Shown here: positions 1 to 6,029 of the stretch, one piece after another
Position numbering within the stretch: the first letter of the stretch is position 1
Layout of the letters: each line of letters starts with the position of its first letter
NCBI GenBank assembly: GCA_017462145.1
Contig: JAFTRT010000179.1
Coordinates: 1-6,689, forward strand
Origin: Clostridia bacterium
GTDB taxonomy: Bacteria > Bacillota_A > Clostridia > Oscillospirales > CAG-272
DNA: 6,689 nucleotides
Direction: 5' to 3'
Translations under genes and position numbers: made by a program
Notes under the pieces: model-generated
Databases searched by the model: none
The model's input: only the letters and a program-made list of their open reading frames with translations
What the model was told of the DNA's origin: nothing

Positions 1-2
1 AT

Positions 3-290
3 ATGAAACGAAGGATGCCAAACGGAGAAGCGGCCGATGATCAACCAAAAACGTCGCTTCCGCCATTCGTACCCCCTTCGGGGCGACCGCCCTGTCACGA
101 TCCGGCTACGGGGTGGGATTGTCCGCACCGCTGCGGCGGATGTCAGACAAGCTGTGCCGAATGGAAGACATACGACGAAGAAAAGCGACGGCGGTATGCC
201 TCCCGATGGGCAGATCGTGCCGCACAGTACGCCAGACGAGACTCCTTTGAGCGTGCATGGGTGAAAAAATACCGCACCACCAGAACGTGA
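3..290 (+). CDS. Small cysteine-rich phage protein, function unknown (5' end uncertain)
   Basis: This encodes a basic protein of up to 95 residues from the ATG at 3. Five cysteines sit at about residues 31, 40, 44, 47 and 51 (a CH, then CPHRCGGCQTSC), followed by a W-K-x-Y and a charged helix rich in K, R, E and Y to the C-terminus. The Cys cluster followed by a charged helix recalls small uncharacterised proteins common in Clostridia and their phages (CPDRHxGCHxxCxxY-like). That is recall of a family pattern, not a search result. The cysteines could bind a metal, but this is inference. The start is unsure: the gene may begin before the window, and the next in-frame ATG at 15 has no spacing for a Shine-Dalgarno site. 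Overlapping frames lack this pattern and look like shadows. It lies upstream of the replication gene, separated by a hairpin-rich gap. Confidence 0.6.
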   Translation: MKRRMPNGEAADDQPKTSLPPFVPPSGRPPCHDPATGWDCPHRCGGCQTSCAEWKTYDEEKRRRYASRWADRAAQYARRDSFERAWVKKYRTTRT

Positions 291-299
291 CCCAAGGCA

Positions 300-324
300 G
301 GGGCTTCTCTTTCCGGGAAGCCCC
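300..324 (+). other. Strong hairpin downstream of the Cys-rich gene
   Basis: GGGGCTTC at 300-307 pairs with GAAGCCCC at 317-324, and the stem extends inward by a T-G wobble and a C-G pair to 10 bp with a 5-base loop (310-314). It starts 9 bases after the stop codon of the upstream gene. No T-run follows directly (the next bases are CCTTAAAACC), so it is not a textbook intrinsic terminator. It could slow transcription, protect the 3' end of the mRNA, or belong to a replication origin. Confidence 0.5.
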
Positions 325-331
325 CTTAAAA

Positions 332-353
332 CCGAAAAACGTCTTTTTTTCGG
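332..353. other. A/T-rich hairpin upstream of the replication gene
   Basis: CCGAAAAA at 332-339 pairs with TTTTTCGG at 346-353, an 8-bp stem with a 6-base loop (CGTCTT). It lies 7 bases after the G/C-rich hairpin at 300-324, giving two tandem hairpins in the 188-base gap before the HUH replication gene. The rest of the gap (354-464) is A-rich, then purine-rich, and shows no convincing gene or promoter. The role is unknown; a termination, regulatory or origin function is possible. Confidence 0.4.
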
Positions 354-478
354 CCTTGTAATGTATCATAACAAATCAACCAAAAGAAAGCGCAAACGCC
401 AACCCCCAAAAGAAAAGTCTTTCTCCTCGGAGAGGGAGGGGGAGCGGGTGCGAAGCCGAATCAGAAAGGAGAGTGCAG

Positions 479-1381
479 ATGATCCGAGAGCAGAGAATCC
501 GATCGGGAAAGCTGTTGGAGGTTAAATTCTATCCCGTGTTTGCAGATGGACGGCAGATCCCCAGAGGTCCCAAACGGAACAAAACGGCCAAGGCACAGGC
601 CGAGTATAACAAGCGGCAGTCTGTCAAGGCTTTGGTACGGCTGGTCAACGCAAATTTTGACGAGAGCGATCTCTTGATGCACCCCACCTATACTCCTGCG
701 GAAGCACCGCTGACCGAGGAAGAAGCCAGACGGGATATGGTCAACTATCTGCGGCGGGTCAAGGCGCATCGGGAGAAGCGGTTGAAACAGGTCACCGAGG
801 AGCTGCGCAAGACCCCCGACGACCCGGAGCGAAAGGCGCAGAAGAAAAAGCTGTCTGCGCCTTTTCGTTATGCGTACGGCATCGAGGTGGTGGCGTACAA
901 GAGCGGTCCCTTGCAAGGGCGGCTCAATTTCCACTTTCACCTGTTTATGACGGGATGGGGTGGACGGGATCGGGACGAGGCAGAGCGGTTGTGGAAAAAA
1001 GGCATCCGAGCCAATTGTGATCGCTTTCGCCCCAAGCTGTGGGGGCCGGAGGCGGCGGCACGGTATATTGCCAAGGCACCGGTAGGCAGCCGCCGCTTTT
1101 CCTGCTCCAAACATATGGCCAAGCCCATATCGGAGGAGCCGAGAGACGGTGCGGTGACACCCTTGGAGGTGGAGCGCATGGTCAAGCGGCACAGCGAGGA
1201 TCGTGCCTATTGGGAGCGACGCCACAAGGGCTATGAATTTTTGGGCTTTGAGAAGCCTCCCCGAGAGTGCTACAACGAGTACAACGGCTTTTATTATCTG
1301 ACGGTCAAGCTTTATAAACGGGATTCCGTCCCCAAAACGGGAAAACGAGGCAAGCCCCGAAATCAAAAAAAACGTGTTTAG
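479..1381 (+). CDS. HUH-type rolling-circle replication initiator (phage Rep, ORF2/G2P-like)
   Basis: This 300-residue protein resembles the replication-associated HUH endonucleases of filamentous and tailed phages, which nick one strand of the origin, stay joined to the 5' end through tyrosine, and leave a 3' end for rolling-circle synthesis. Visible signs are the metal-binding HFH at residues 152-154 within a hydrophobic strand (LNFHFHLFMTG), and a YIAK at 196-199 giving the likely nucleophile Y196 with K199 behind it. The N-terminal LVRLVNANFDESD is probably the first conserved strand, and RFSCSKHMAKP (206-216) is also typical of the family as I recall it. The start is ATG 479: AAAGGAG at 465-471 lies 7 bases upstream, whereas a GTG at 473 would be only 1 base from it. 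The C-terminus is very basic, suiting DNA binding. The gene sits just before the packaging operon but is separated from it by a terminator. Confidence 0.85.
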   Translation: MIREQRIRSGKLLEVKFYPVFADGRQIPRGPKRNKTAKAQAEYNKRQSVKALVRLVNANFDESDLLMHPTYTPAEAPLTEEEARRDMVNYLRRVKAHREKRLKQVTEELRKTPDDPERKAQKKKLSAPFRYAYGIEVVAYKSGPLQGRLNFHFHLFMTGWGGRDRDEAERLWKKGIRANCDRFRPKLWGPEAAARYIAKAPVGSRRFSCSKHMAKPISEEPRDGAVTPLEVERMVKRHSEDRAYWERRHKGYEFLGFEKPPRECYNEYNGFYYLTVKLYKRDSVPKTGKRGKPRNQKKRV

Positions 1382-1400
1382 GCGCAGAAGGGAGCATACG

Positions 1401-1766
1401 TTGGGAAACAAAGCATCCGGAAAGGCTTTCCGAGAGAACTTGCAGATTCCATCCAAGAGAAGCGAGACGGCAGAGCGATCCCGCAGCTTGGTGTTGCAGG
1501 ATCCAACAACGGTGAGCGGCGAGCGGGGCAGGGAGGATAAGCGACAGTTTGAAAGCAAGCAGATTGGCTGCCCTTTTTTTAAGAGTCAGAGGGAGAGATC
1601 CATTTGCTGTGAGGGGGTGGAACGAAACAGTCACTTAGAGCTGTCCTTTCGACGAGCCGACCAAAAAAAACGCTATACGTCAACCTATTGTGCGAAAAAT
1701 TTTCGGAGTTGCCTGATTGCACGAATGAACGATCTGAAATATGACGATACAGGAAATTGGAAATGA
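1401..1766 (+). CDS. Doubtful hypothetical small basic protein, TTG start
   Basis: An open frame of 121 codons starts at TTG 1401, with AAGGGAG (1388-1394) placed 6 bases upstream, and ends with a TGA whose last base is the first base of the terminator stem at 1766. Those two points favour a real gene. Against it, the frame uses a rare start, the product is rich in R, K, S and C with no domain I recognise, and it has no ATG until close to its end (MNDLKYDDTGNW). The same frame stays open back to a GTG at 1374, which overlaps the replication gene but has no ribosome binding site. If it is not a gene, 1382-1765 is an untranslated trailer of the replication transcript; I see no tRNA or other RNA gene in it. 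Confidence 0.3.
   Translation: MGNKASGKAFRENLQIPSKRSETAERSRSLVLQDPTTVSGERGREDKRQFESKQIGCPFFKSQRERSICCEGVERNSHLELSFRRADQKKRYTSTYCAKNFRSCLIARMNDLKYDDTGNWK
1693..1705. other. Short near-perfect palindrome
   Basis: CGAAAA at 1693-1698 and TTTTCG at 1700-1705 form a 13-base palindrome around a central A. It falls inside the doubtful frame at 1401-1766. A dimeric regulator could bind such a site, but a single short A/T-rich palindrome can arise by chance. Confidence 0.2.
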
Positions 1767-1798
1767 CCGAAGGGAGCATATCCCTTTGGTGTTTTTTT
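1766..1798 (+). terminator. Intrinsic terminator between the replication and packaging genes
   Basis: ACCGAAGGGA (1766-1775) pairs along its full length with TCCCTTTGGT (1781-1790), with a single G-T wobble, around a 5-base GCATA loop. A run of seven T follows at 1792-1798. This is a standard rho-independent terminator on the + strand. It would end transcripts from the replication gene and insulate the terminase operon, which has its own promoter-like elements just downstream. Confidence 0.85.
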
Positions 1799-1825
1799 GA
1801 AAAAGTTTGAAAAAAATTGAAAAAA
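1797..1825. repeat. Three helically phased A-tracts (10-bp period)
   Basis: The motif TTGAAAA recurs at 1797, 1807 and 1817, exactly 10 bases apart, giving A-tracts at 1800-1804, 1810-1816 and 1820-1825. A-tracts repeated at about one helical turn are known to curve DNA. The block lies between the terminator and the small terminase gene, where it could act as an upstream promoter element, as a protein-bending site, or as part of the packaging recognition site. These roles are inference; the spacing is seen directly. Confidence 0.6.
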
Positions 1826-1834
1826 TCGTACAAT
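1807..1834 (+). promoter_or_regulatory. Candidate sigma-A-type promoter for the packaging operon (distal)
   Basis: TTGAAA (1807-1812) and TACAAT (1829-1834), 16 bases apart, match -35 and -10 elements closely. The -35 is the middle copy of the phased TTGAAA repeats. A transcript would start near 1841 and carry an untranslated leader of about 60 bases before terS. It lies right after the terminator, as expected for a separate transcription unit. Confidence 0.5.
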
Positions 1835-1861
1835 TACTCCTCCCTTTTTCCATTTCTTGCG

Positions 1862-1870
1862 TGATACAAT
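1862..1870 (+). promoter_or_regulatory. Candidate extended -10 promoter for the packaging operon (proximal)
   Basis: TGATACAAT matches the extended -10 form (TGn followed by TACAAT at 1865-1870). No good -35 stands 16-18 bases upstream, which extended -10 promoters can tolerate, or which may point to a phage activator. Transcription would start near 1877, about 27 bases before the ATG of terS. It repeats the TACAAT of the distal candidate, so one or both may be used. Confidence 0.45.
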
Positions 1871-1903
1871 AGAGATGCGAATATCACGAAGGGAGAACAA
1901 GAG

Positions 1904-2332
1904 ATGGCACGGCACAGACGATTCAACACACCGCAGGCACTGGAACGGGCGTGGGAGGCATACAAAAAGGACTGCAACGCAAGAAAGGTCAAGGTTCACG
2001 GCTTTTGCACCAAGGAAGGCCGCTTTGTCACGGAGGAGGTGGAAAAAGCGGTCACCTACACCATCGAGGGCTTTTGCGTATGGGCCAAAATACCTCGTTC
2101 GGCTTTCTATGAGACCTATGCGGAAAGCGAACGGTTTTCGGACATGGTTTCGCACATACGCGAGGAATGCGAGGTCGATGCTCGGGACAAATTTGAGCTG
2201 GGGCTCATTCCCACCCAGCTGTCAGGTCTTTGGATGTCCAAGTACGGCTACAGCCTCAAGCCCAAGGATTCGGGCAGCTCGGAGGTTCGGGTTGTTTTTG
2301 ATGCTTCGGATGGAGTGGAGTATGGCGAATAG
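1904..2332 (+). CDS. terS: Terminase small subunit (gp3-like DNA-packaging protein)
   Basis: This 142-residue protein is the probable DNA-recognition subunit of the terminase: it binds the packaging site as a ring and hands the DNA to the large subunit. The N-terminal half holds a helix-turn-helix-like stretch (about residues 54-80, with IPRSAFYETYAES). It is followed by a charged helix and the segment KFELGLIPTQLSGLWMSKYGYS (about 96-117), which I recognise from gp3-type small terminases, where a K(F/L)ExGxI..L...WMSKY..S signature recurs. The length is normal. The ATG at 1904 has AAGGGAG (1889-1895) 8 bases upstream. The last 11 bases overlap the start of the large subunit, the usual order in phages. 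Family naming rests on motif recall; position before terL makes the role firm. Confidence 0.85.
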   Translation: MARHRRFNTPQALERAWEAYKKDCNARKVKVHGFCTKEGRFVTEEVEKAVTYTIEGFCVWAKIPRSAFYETYAESERFSDMVSHIREECEVDARDKFELGLIPTQLSGLWMSKYGYSLKPKDSGSSEVRVVFDASDGVEYGE

Positions 2333-3731
2333 TGTCTATGTGGTCGGACACCCCAACGAAAAGCAAATTGCATTCTTTTTGGATCGGCATAAATATTGCG
2401 CCTACGGAGGAGCACGGGGTGGAGGAAAGTCATGGGCAATCCGAAAAAAAGCCGCACTCCTTTGCTTGCGATACGATGGGATCAAGGTGGGGATTTTCCG
2501 CCGCACCTATCCGGAATTGCGGAACAATCATGCCGTTCCCCTGATGCGGGAATTGCTGGGGGTTGCGATCTATAACGAATCCAAAAAAGAATTCAAATTT
2601 CCAAACGGATCCAAGCTGATCTTGTGTTATGCAGACAACTGGAAGGATGTCAACCAGAAGTTTCAAGGTCAGGAATACGACGTTCTTTGTATTGACGAGG
2701 CAACCCAAATTCCGGAGGAATGGTTTGATATCATGAAGCCAACCATTCGGGGCGTGAACCCATTTCCCAAGCGGATGTACCTCACCTGTAATCCCGGCGG
2801 CGTTGGACATTCTTGGGTCAAACGGTTGTTTATTACCAAAAGCTACAAGGAAGGGGAACGCAGGGAGGATTATCATTTCATACAGGCGTTGCCCACAGAC
2901 AACCGGGCACTGATGGAGACCAATCCGGACTATATCCACTATCTCCAATCGTTGCCTCCCAAACTCCGAAAAGCATGGCTGGAAGGTTCGTGGGACATCT
3001 TTATGGGACAGTTTTTTGAGGAATTTACCGATGATCCCGCCCGTTACCATGACCGTCTGTGGACGCACGTCATCGAGCCGTTTGAGGTTCCGGATACTTG
3101 GGAGATCTATCGTTCCTTTGACTGGGGCTTTTCCAAGCCCTTTTCCTGTGATTGGTGGGCGGTGGACTATGACGGCCGTGCGTATTTGATTTTGCAATAT
3201 TACGGAACCAACGGAAGTCCGAACGAGGGATTAAAGATGAATGCAGGGGATGTCTTTGCGGAAATTGCTCGCATTGAAAGAGAGCACCGATGGCTGAAAG
3301 GAAAGCCGATCCGAGGCGTTGCCGACAGCGCCATCTGGGCATCGGACGGCGGCCCGGCCATCATCGAAAGCGCAGAGGCGAATGGAATTGATTTTGAAAA
3401 AGCAGATAAGACGCGGATTCCGGGATGGCTTCAAATGCATACCCGTTTTGCGTTTGACGAAACCGGACGGCCGATGATGTACTTTTTCCACACCTGCCGG
3501 CATGCGATTCGGACCATTCCGTTGCTCCAATATTCTCAGTCTGTGCCGGAGGATCTGGACACAGAGGGAGAAGATCACTTTGCGGACAGTTGCCGATATT
3601 TCTGTATGATGCGTCCGTTGCCGCCCAAGAAGGAGAGCAAGCGTACGCATACCGGCTATGATCCGCTCAACCAATTCAACGAAACCAACGGGGCAAGATA
3701 CGGCCTTTACGGCAGGATCGAAAGGAGGTGA
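2322..3731 (+). CDS. terL: Terminase large subunit (ATPase and nuclease)
   Basis: This 469-residue protein is the packaging motor that pumps DNA into the prohead and cuts the concatemer. The ATPase half shows Walker A GARGGGKS (about 30-37), Walker B with YDVLCIDEA (119-127; D125 binds magnesium, E126 is catalytic), and coupling motif YLTCNPGG (153-160). The RNase H-like nuclease half shows acidic residues in SFDWGFSKP (D267), RGVADSAIW (D335) and EDHFADSCRY (about 417-426, with the D-H-x-x-D form). The start is ATG 2322, with GGAG at 2312-2315 placed 6 bases upstream; an in-frame ATG at 2310 lacks this. The frame stays open back to 1857, but that part is antiphase to terS and not translated. 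Overlap with terS suggests translational coupling. Length and all motifs are complete. Confidence 0.97.
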   Translation: MANSVYVVGHPNEKQIAFFLDRHKYCAYGGARGGGKSWAIRKKAALLCLRYDGIKVGIFRRTYPELRNNHAVPLMRELLGVAIYNESKKEFKFPNGSKLILCYADNWKDVNQKFQGQEYDVLCIDEATQIPEEWFDIMKPTIRGVNPFPKRMYLTCNPGGVGHSWVKRLFITKSYKEGERREDYHFIQALPTDNRALMETNPDYIHYLQSLPPKLRKAWLEGSWDIFMGQFFEEFTDDPARYHDRLWTHVIEPFEVPDTWEIYRSFDWGFSKPFSCDWWAVDYDGRAYLILQYYGTNGSPNEGLKMNAGDVFAEIARIEREHRWLKGKPIRGVADSAIWASDGGPAIIESAEANGIDFEKADKTRIPGWLQMHTRFAFDETGRPMMYFFHTCRHAIRTIPLLQYSQSVPEDLDTEGEDHFADSCRYFCMMRPLPPKKESKRTHTGYDPLNQFNETNGARYGLYGRIERR

Positions 3732-3732
3732 T
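3720..3732 (+). promoter_or_regulatory. Exceptionally complete Shine-Dalgarno site of the portal gene
   Basis: GAAAGGAGGTGAT matches 13 consecutive bases complementary to the 3' end of Firmicutes 16S rRNA. It overlaps the last codons and stop (TGA 3729-3731) of terL. The core AGGAGG (3723-3728) is 12 bases from ATG 3741, longer than the usual 5-9. The site fixes the portal start, as no other start codon in that frame lies close behind it. Confidence 0.8.
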
Positions 3733-3740
3733 ATCGACCC

Positions 3741-5624
3741 ATGCCATTGCCTGTTTTTCAACGGCTTCGTCGCCGCACCGCTCGGGGCGATGGGGAGGCA
3801 CTCGCTCCCCCAAGAAAAGAGGAGGGAGGAAAAGCCGTAGACGAGAAGCGGATTGCCAAATGGACGGGGGTGCTCCGTTCCTATAAGAACAGCCGAAGCG
3901 CCGTGGAGGCACGCTTTCGAGCCAACGAGGAATTTTGGAGGTTGCGTCAATGGAGTGCCCGCCCCTCGGATGGGAAGCAACGCATTCCTGCCACCGCTCA
4001 TCTGCAAACCTGCATCCAGTCCAAGTTGGCCGATATTATGGATTCCTATCCCACCGCCAACCTTCGTCCTCGCCAGCAGGACGACGAGGAGGAGGCCGTA
4101 CGGCTGTCTGCCGTTGTGCCCATCCTCATGGAGCAAAATCAATTTGAAGAAACCTATCGTAACACCGCCGAGTACGCTCTCAAAAACGGGGTTGCCGTGT
4201 TCCATCCCTATTGGGACGGCACCAAGCAGGGTGGCCTTGGGGATATCGCCATCGTGCAGGAGGACGTGCTGGGGCTGTTTTGGCAACCGGGGATCACCGA
4301 TCTGCAACAGTCGGCCTACGTCTTTCGGGTGGAGCTGATCGATCGGGACACCCTGGAGCGCAATTACCCCGAGACACGGGGACGGGTCACGGGGAAGACC
4401 GTGGAGCTGGCTCGCTTTCTCACGGACGAGCAGGTGGACGTGTCCGACAAGGTCTGCGTGGTGGATTGCTACTATAAGCAGGGCAATCAATTGCATCTGT
4501 GCAAATATGCGGACACCCTATGCCTCTTTTCCACCGAGAACGATCCGGAGCACTTTCCGAGAGGGCTGTACGACCACGGCAAATACCCTTTTGTCACGGT
4601 CAATTTCATGCATGCGGAAAACAGTCTTTACGGAATGGGGTTGGTGGACGTAGGGGCGGATGCGCAAATTCAGATCGACCTCATCAATGATGCGGTGGTC
4701 AAAAACACCCTCATGGCGGTCAATCCCCGCTATTTCAAAACCAAAAACACTGCGGTCAGAGAGGAGGATTTGGCCGATTGGGGCAAGACCTTTGTGGAGG
4801 TGTCCTCTTTGGACGAGAGGGCGCTCAAGGTGATCGAGACCCAAGGCCTGTCGGGAAATTACCTCTCCTTTTTGGCTTCCAAGATCGAAGAACTGAAATA
4901 CGTCACCGCCAATACCGATGCCGCCAACGGAGCCGCCCCGGGCGGCGTGACGGCGGCATCGGCCATTGCCGCTCTGCAAGAGGCCTCCGGGAAGCACGCA
5001 AGGCTGATCAACCGAGCCTTTTACGGGGCATATCGAGAGGTGGTATGGCACGTGGTGGAGCTGATTCGCCAGTTCTATCGTCCCATGCGTTGGTTTCGTC
5101 TGCTTCCCGACGTGGCAGGAAGGGATCGTTTTCTGGCCTATTCCAACGAGGCTTTGCGTCCCCAGACCCAATCGGACGGAAGCCTGCGGATTCCCGAGTT
5201 TGATATCGAGATCTCGGCGGAAAAGGCCAATCCCTATCGCCGCATGGAGGCCAACGAGCTGGCACTCTCTTTTTACAAAATGGGGCTCTTTTCTCCTGCA
5301 TCGGCCGACATGGCCTTGGCCTGTGTGGACATGATGGACTTTCCCCAAAAGGATTCCGTTCTGGCCAAGATTCGTCAAAACCAAACTCTTTCGGACACGG
5401 TGTCGGCATTGGCACGGCTTTCCCTTGCCATGGCACAAAAGAGCGGAGATGCCGAGGCTGTCCAAGCAATTGGACAGATTTTGGCGAGCGTCGGCCGATC
5501 CGTTTCCGCGGAGAGCGACGTGGATCCTGCTCGTGCCGCACGGGCGGATGACATCACAGGGGAGAGCCGTCGGGTGGAAATTGCCCGTGCAAAGGCAAGG
5601 GCTGCTACGGAGGTGGACGGATGA
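3741..5624 (+). CDS. Portal protein (P22-like family)
   Basis: This 627-residue protein should form the twelve-subunit ring at one vertex of the head through which DNA enters and leaves. It follows terL directly and has the length of P22-type portals. I recognise family segments: RIPATAHLQTCIQSKLADIM (81-100), YPFVTVNFMHAENSLYGMGL (282-301) with a D-A-Q-I-Q-I-D-L-I-N-D-A run after it, and GVTAASAIAALQEASGKHAR (402-421), where the GVTAASAI..LQE pattern is typical of portals in this group. The C-terminal part (about 520-627) is helical and rich in A, D and R, as in the barrel or tail of portals. The first 33 residues are basic and proline-rich and look like an extension before the usual helical start (DEKRIAKW). 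Its stop overlaps the next start as ATGA, so translation of the two is probably coupled. Confidence 0.9.
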   Translation: MPLPVFQRLRRRTARGDGEALAPPRKEEGGKAVDEKRIAKWTGVLRSYKNSRSAVEARFRANEEFWRLRQWSARPSDGKQRIPATAHLQTCIQSKLADIMDSYPTANLRPRQQDDEEEAVRLSAVVPILMEQNQFEETYRNTAEYALKNGVAVFHPYWDGTKQGGLGDIAIVQEDVLGLFWQPGITDLQQSAYVFRVELIDRDTLERNYPETRGRVTGKTVELARFLTDEQVDVSDKVCVVDCYYKQGNQLHLCKYADTLCLFSTENDPEHFPRGLYDHGKYPFVTVNFMHAENSLYGMGLVDVGADAQIQIDLINDAVVKNTLMAVNPRYFKTKNTAVREEDLADWGKTFVEVSSLDERALKVIETQGLSGNYLSFLASKIEELKYVTANTDAANGAAPGGVTAASAIAALQEASGKHARLINRAFYGAYREVVWHVVELIRQFYRPMRWFRLLPDVAGRDRFLAYSNEALRPQTQSDGSLRIPEFDIEISAEKANPYRRMEANELALSFYKMGLFSPASADMALACVDMMDFPQKDSVLAKIRQNQTLSDTVSALARLSLAMAQKSGDAEAVQAIGQILASVGRSVSAESDVDPARAARADDITGESRRVEIARAKARAATEVDG

Positions 5625-5959
5625 TCCGAGTGATGTACCATGCTCCCTTTGAGCTCAACGTATACGGCCATGCCGAGACCGTGGGACGGGACGAGTACTC
5701 CGCCATCTGTGCCGCCGTCTCCGCCCTCATGGGAGGGCTGTGCGAGGCCATGGAGCAAAATCGACGGCTTTTGCAAAAAAAGGAGATCTGTCTTTGGGCA
5801 GGCTATGCTCACGTCAACGTCGTTCCCAAACGGGAATTTGGTCCTGCCTGCAAGAAGATGTTTGAGCCCTGCCTCTACGGCCTTGCCCATTTGGCCAAGC
5901 AATACCCGGAGGCCATTCGGTTTGTGCGGGATGGAAGTACCAAGATTCGCCGGTCTTAA
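5621..5959 (+). CDS. prp: Prp-family cysteine protease (likely prohead protease)
   Basis: This 112-residue protein matches the Prp family (formerly DUF464). In Firmicutes this protease removes the N-terminal extension of ribosomal protein L27, and in Staphylococcus aureus phage 80-alpha it also processes scaffold and capsid proteins. The signature is visible: GHA with the likely catalytic H17, then GRDEYSAICAAVSAL with the likely nucleophile C30, then a helix, a strand (about 65-70, HVNVVP) and a C-terminal helix with the family-like LAKQYPEAIRF. The His-Cys spacing is 13, against 12 (H22, C34) in the S. aureus enzyme, with the residues between redistributed around the conserved G-x-D. GGAGG (5609-5613) lies 7 bases before ATG 5621. 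The slot between portal and scaffold is where prohead proteases sit, and the next gene carries a matching cleavage site. Confidence 0.85.
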   Translation: MIRVMYHAPFELNVYGHAETVGRDEYSAICAAVSALMGGLCEAMEQNRRLLQKKEICLWAGYAHVNVVPKREFGPACKKMFEPCLYGLAHLAKQYPEAIRFVRDGSTKIRRS

Positions 5960-5961
5960 GC

Positions 5962-5996
5962 GGCAGAAGGATTCGCCTCCCGAAGGGGCAGAAGGA
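5962..5996 (+). repeat. Short direct repeat in the prp-scaffold gap
   Basis: GGCAGAAGGA occurs at 5962-5971 and again at 5987-5996. A weak 5-bp hairpin (GCCTC at 5975-5979 with GGGGC at 5985-5989, loop CCGAA) lies between and partly within the copies. The 70-base gap is otherwise empty apart from the scaffold ribosome binding site. The repeat may be a trace of local duplication or mean nothing. Confidence 0.35.
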
Positions 5997-6029
5997 ATGA
6001 TCCGCCAAAAGGATCGGAAAGGAGGCAGC

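Noticed and set aside
37..264. 75-codon frame starting at ATG 37 inside the first gene
   Set aside because: It lacks the cysteine pattern of the overlapping frame and shows no recognisable motif; its purine-rich upstream stretch is poorly spaced.
341..369. Possible promoter for Rep with TATCAT at 364-369
   Set aside because: No reasonable -35 stands at the right distance and the TG before it has the wrong spacing for an extended -10.
461..1558. Long open frame of 365 codons on the minus strand opposite the Rep gene
   Set aside because: It is antisense to a gene with clear HUH motifs, its product is low in sense and rich in L, R, S and P, and no ribosome binding site or domain supports it.
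1559..1580. Possible terminator: small stem GCAG/CTGC followed by seven T
   Set aside because: The stem is only 4 bp, too weak for an intrinsic terminator, and a far better one lies at 1766-1798.
1857..2321. 155-codon upstream extension of the terL frame
   Set aside because: It overlaps terS in another frame, has no ribosome binding site, and its sequence is unlike terminases. ATG 2322 has GGAG at a suitable distance.
3231..5465. Two long minus-strand open frames (421 and 315 codons) opposite terL and the portal gene
   Set aside because: Both lie across well-supported + strand genes and show no recognisable domain; long antisense frames are a by-product of the codon use here.
5997..6029. 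Upstream in-frame ATG that would lengthen the scaffold by 11 residues
   Set aside because: Its purine-rich site abuts the codon with no spacing, while ATG 6030 has GGAAAGGAGG just upstream and gives a typical LQFF-bearing N-terminus.
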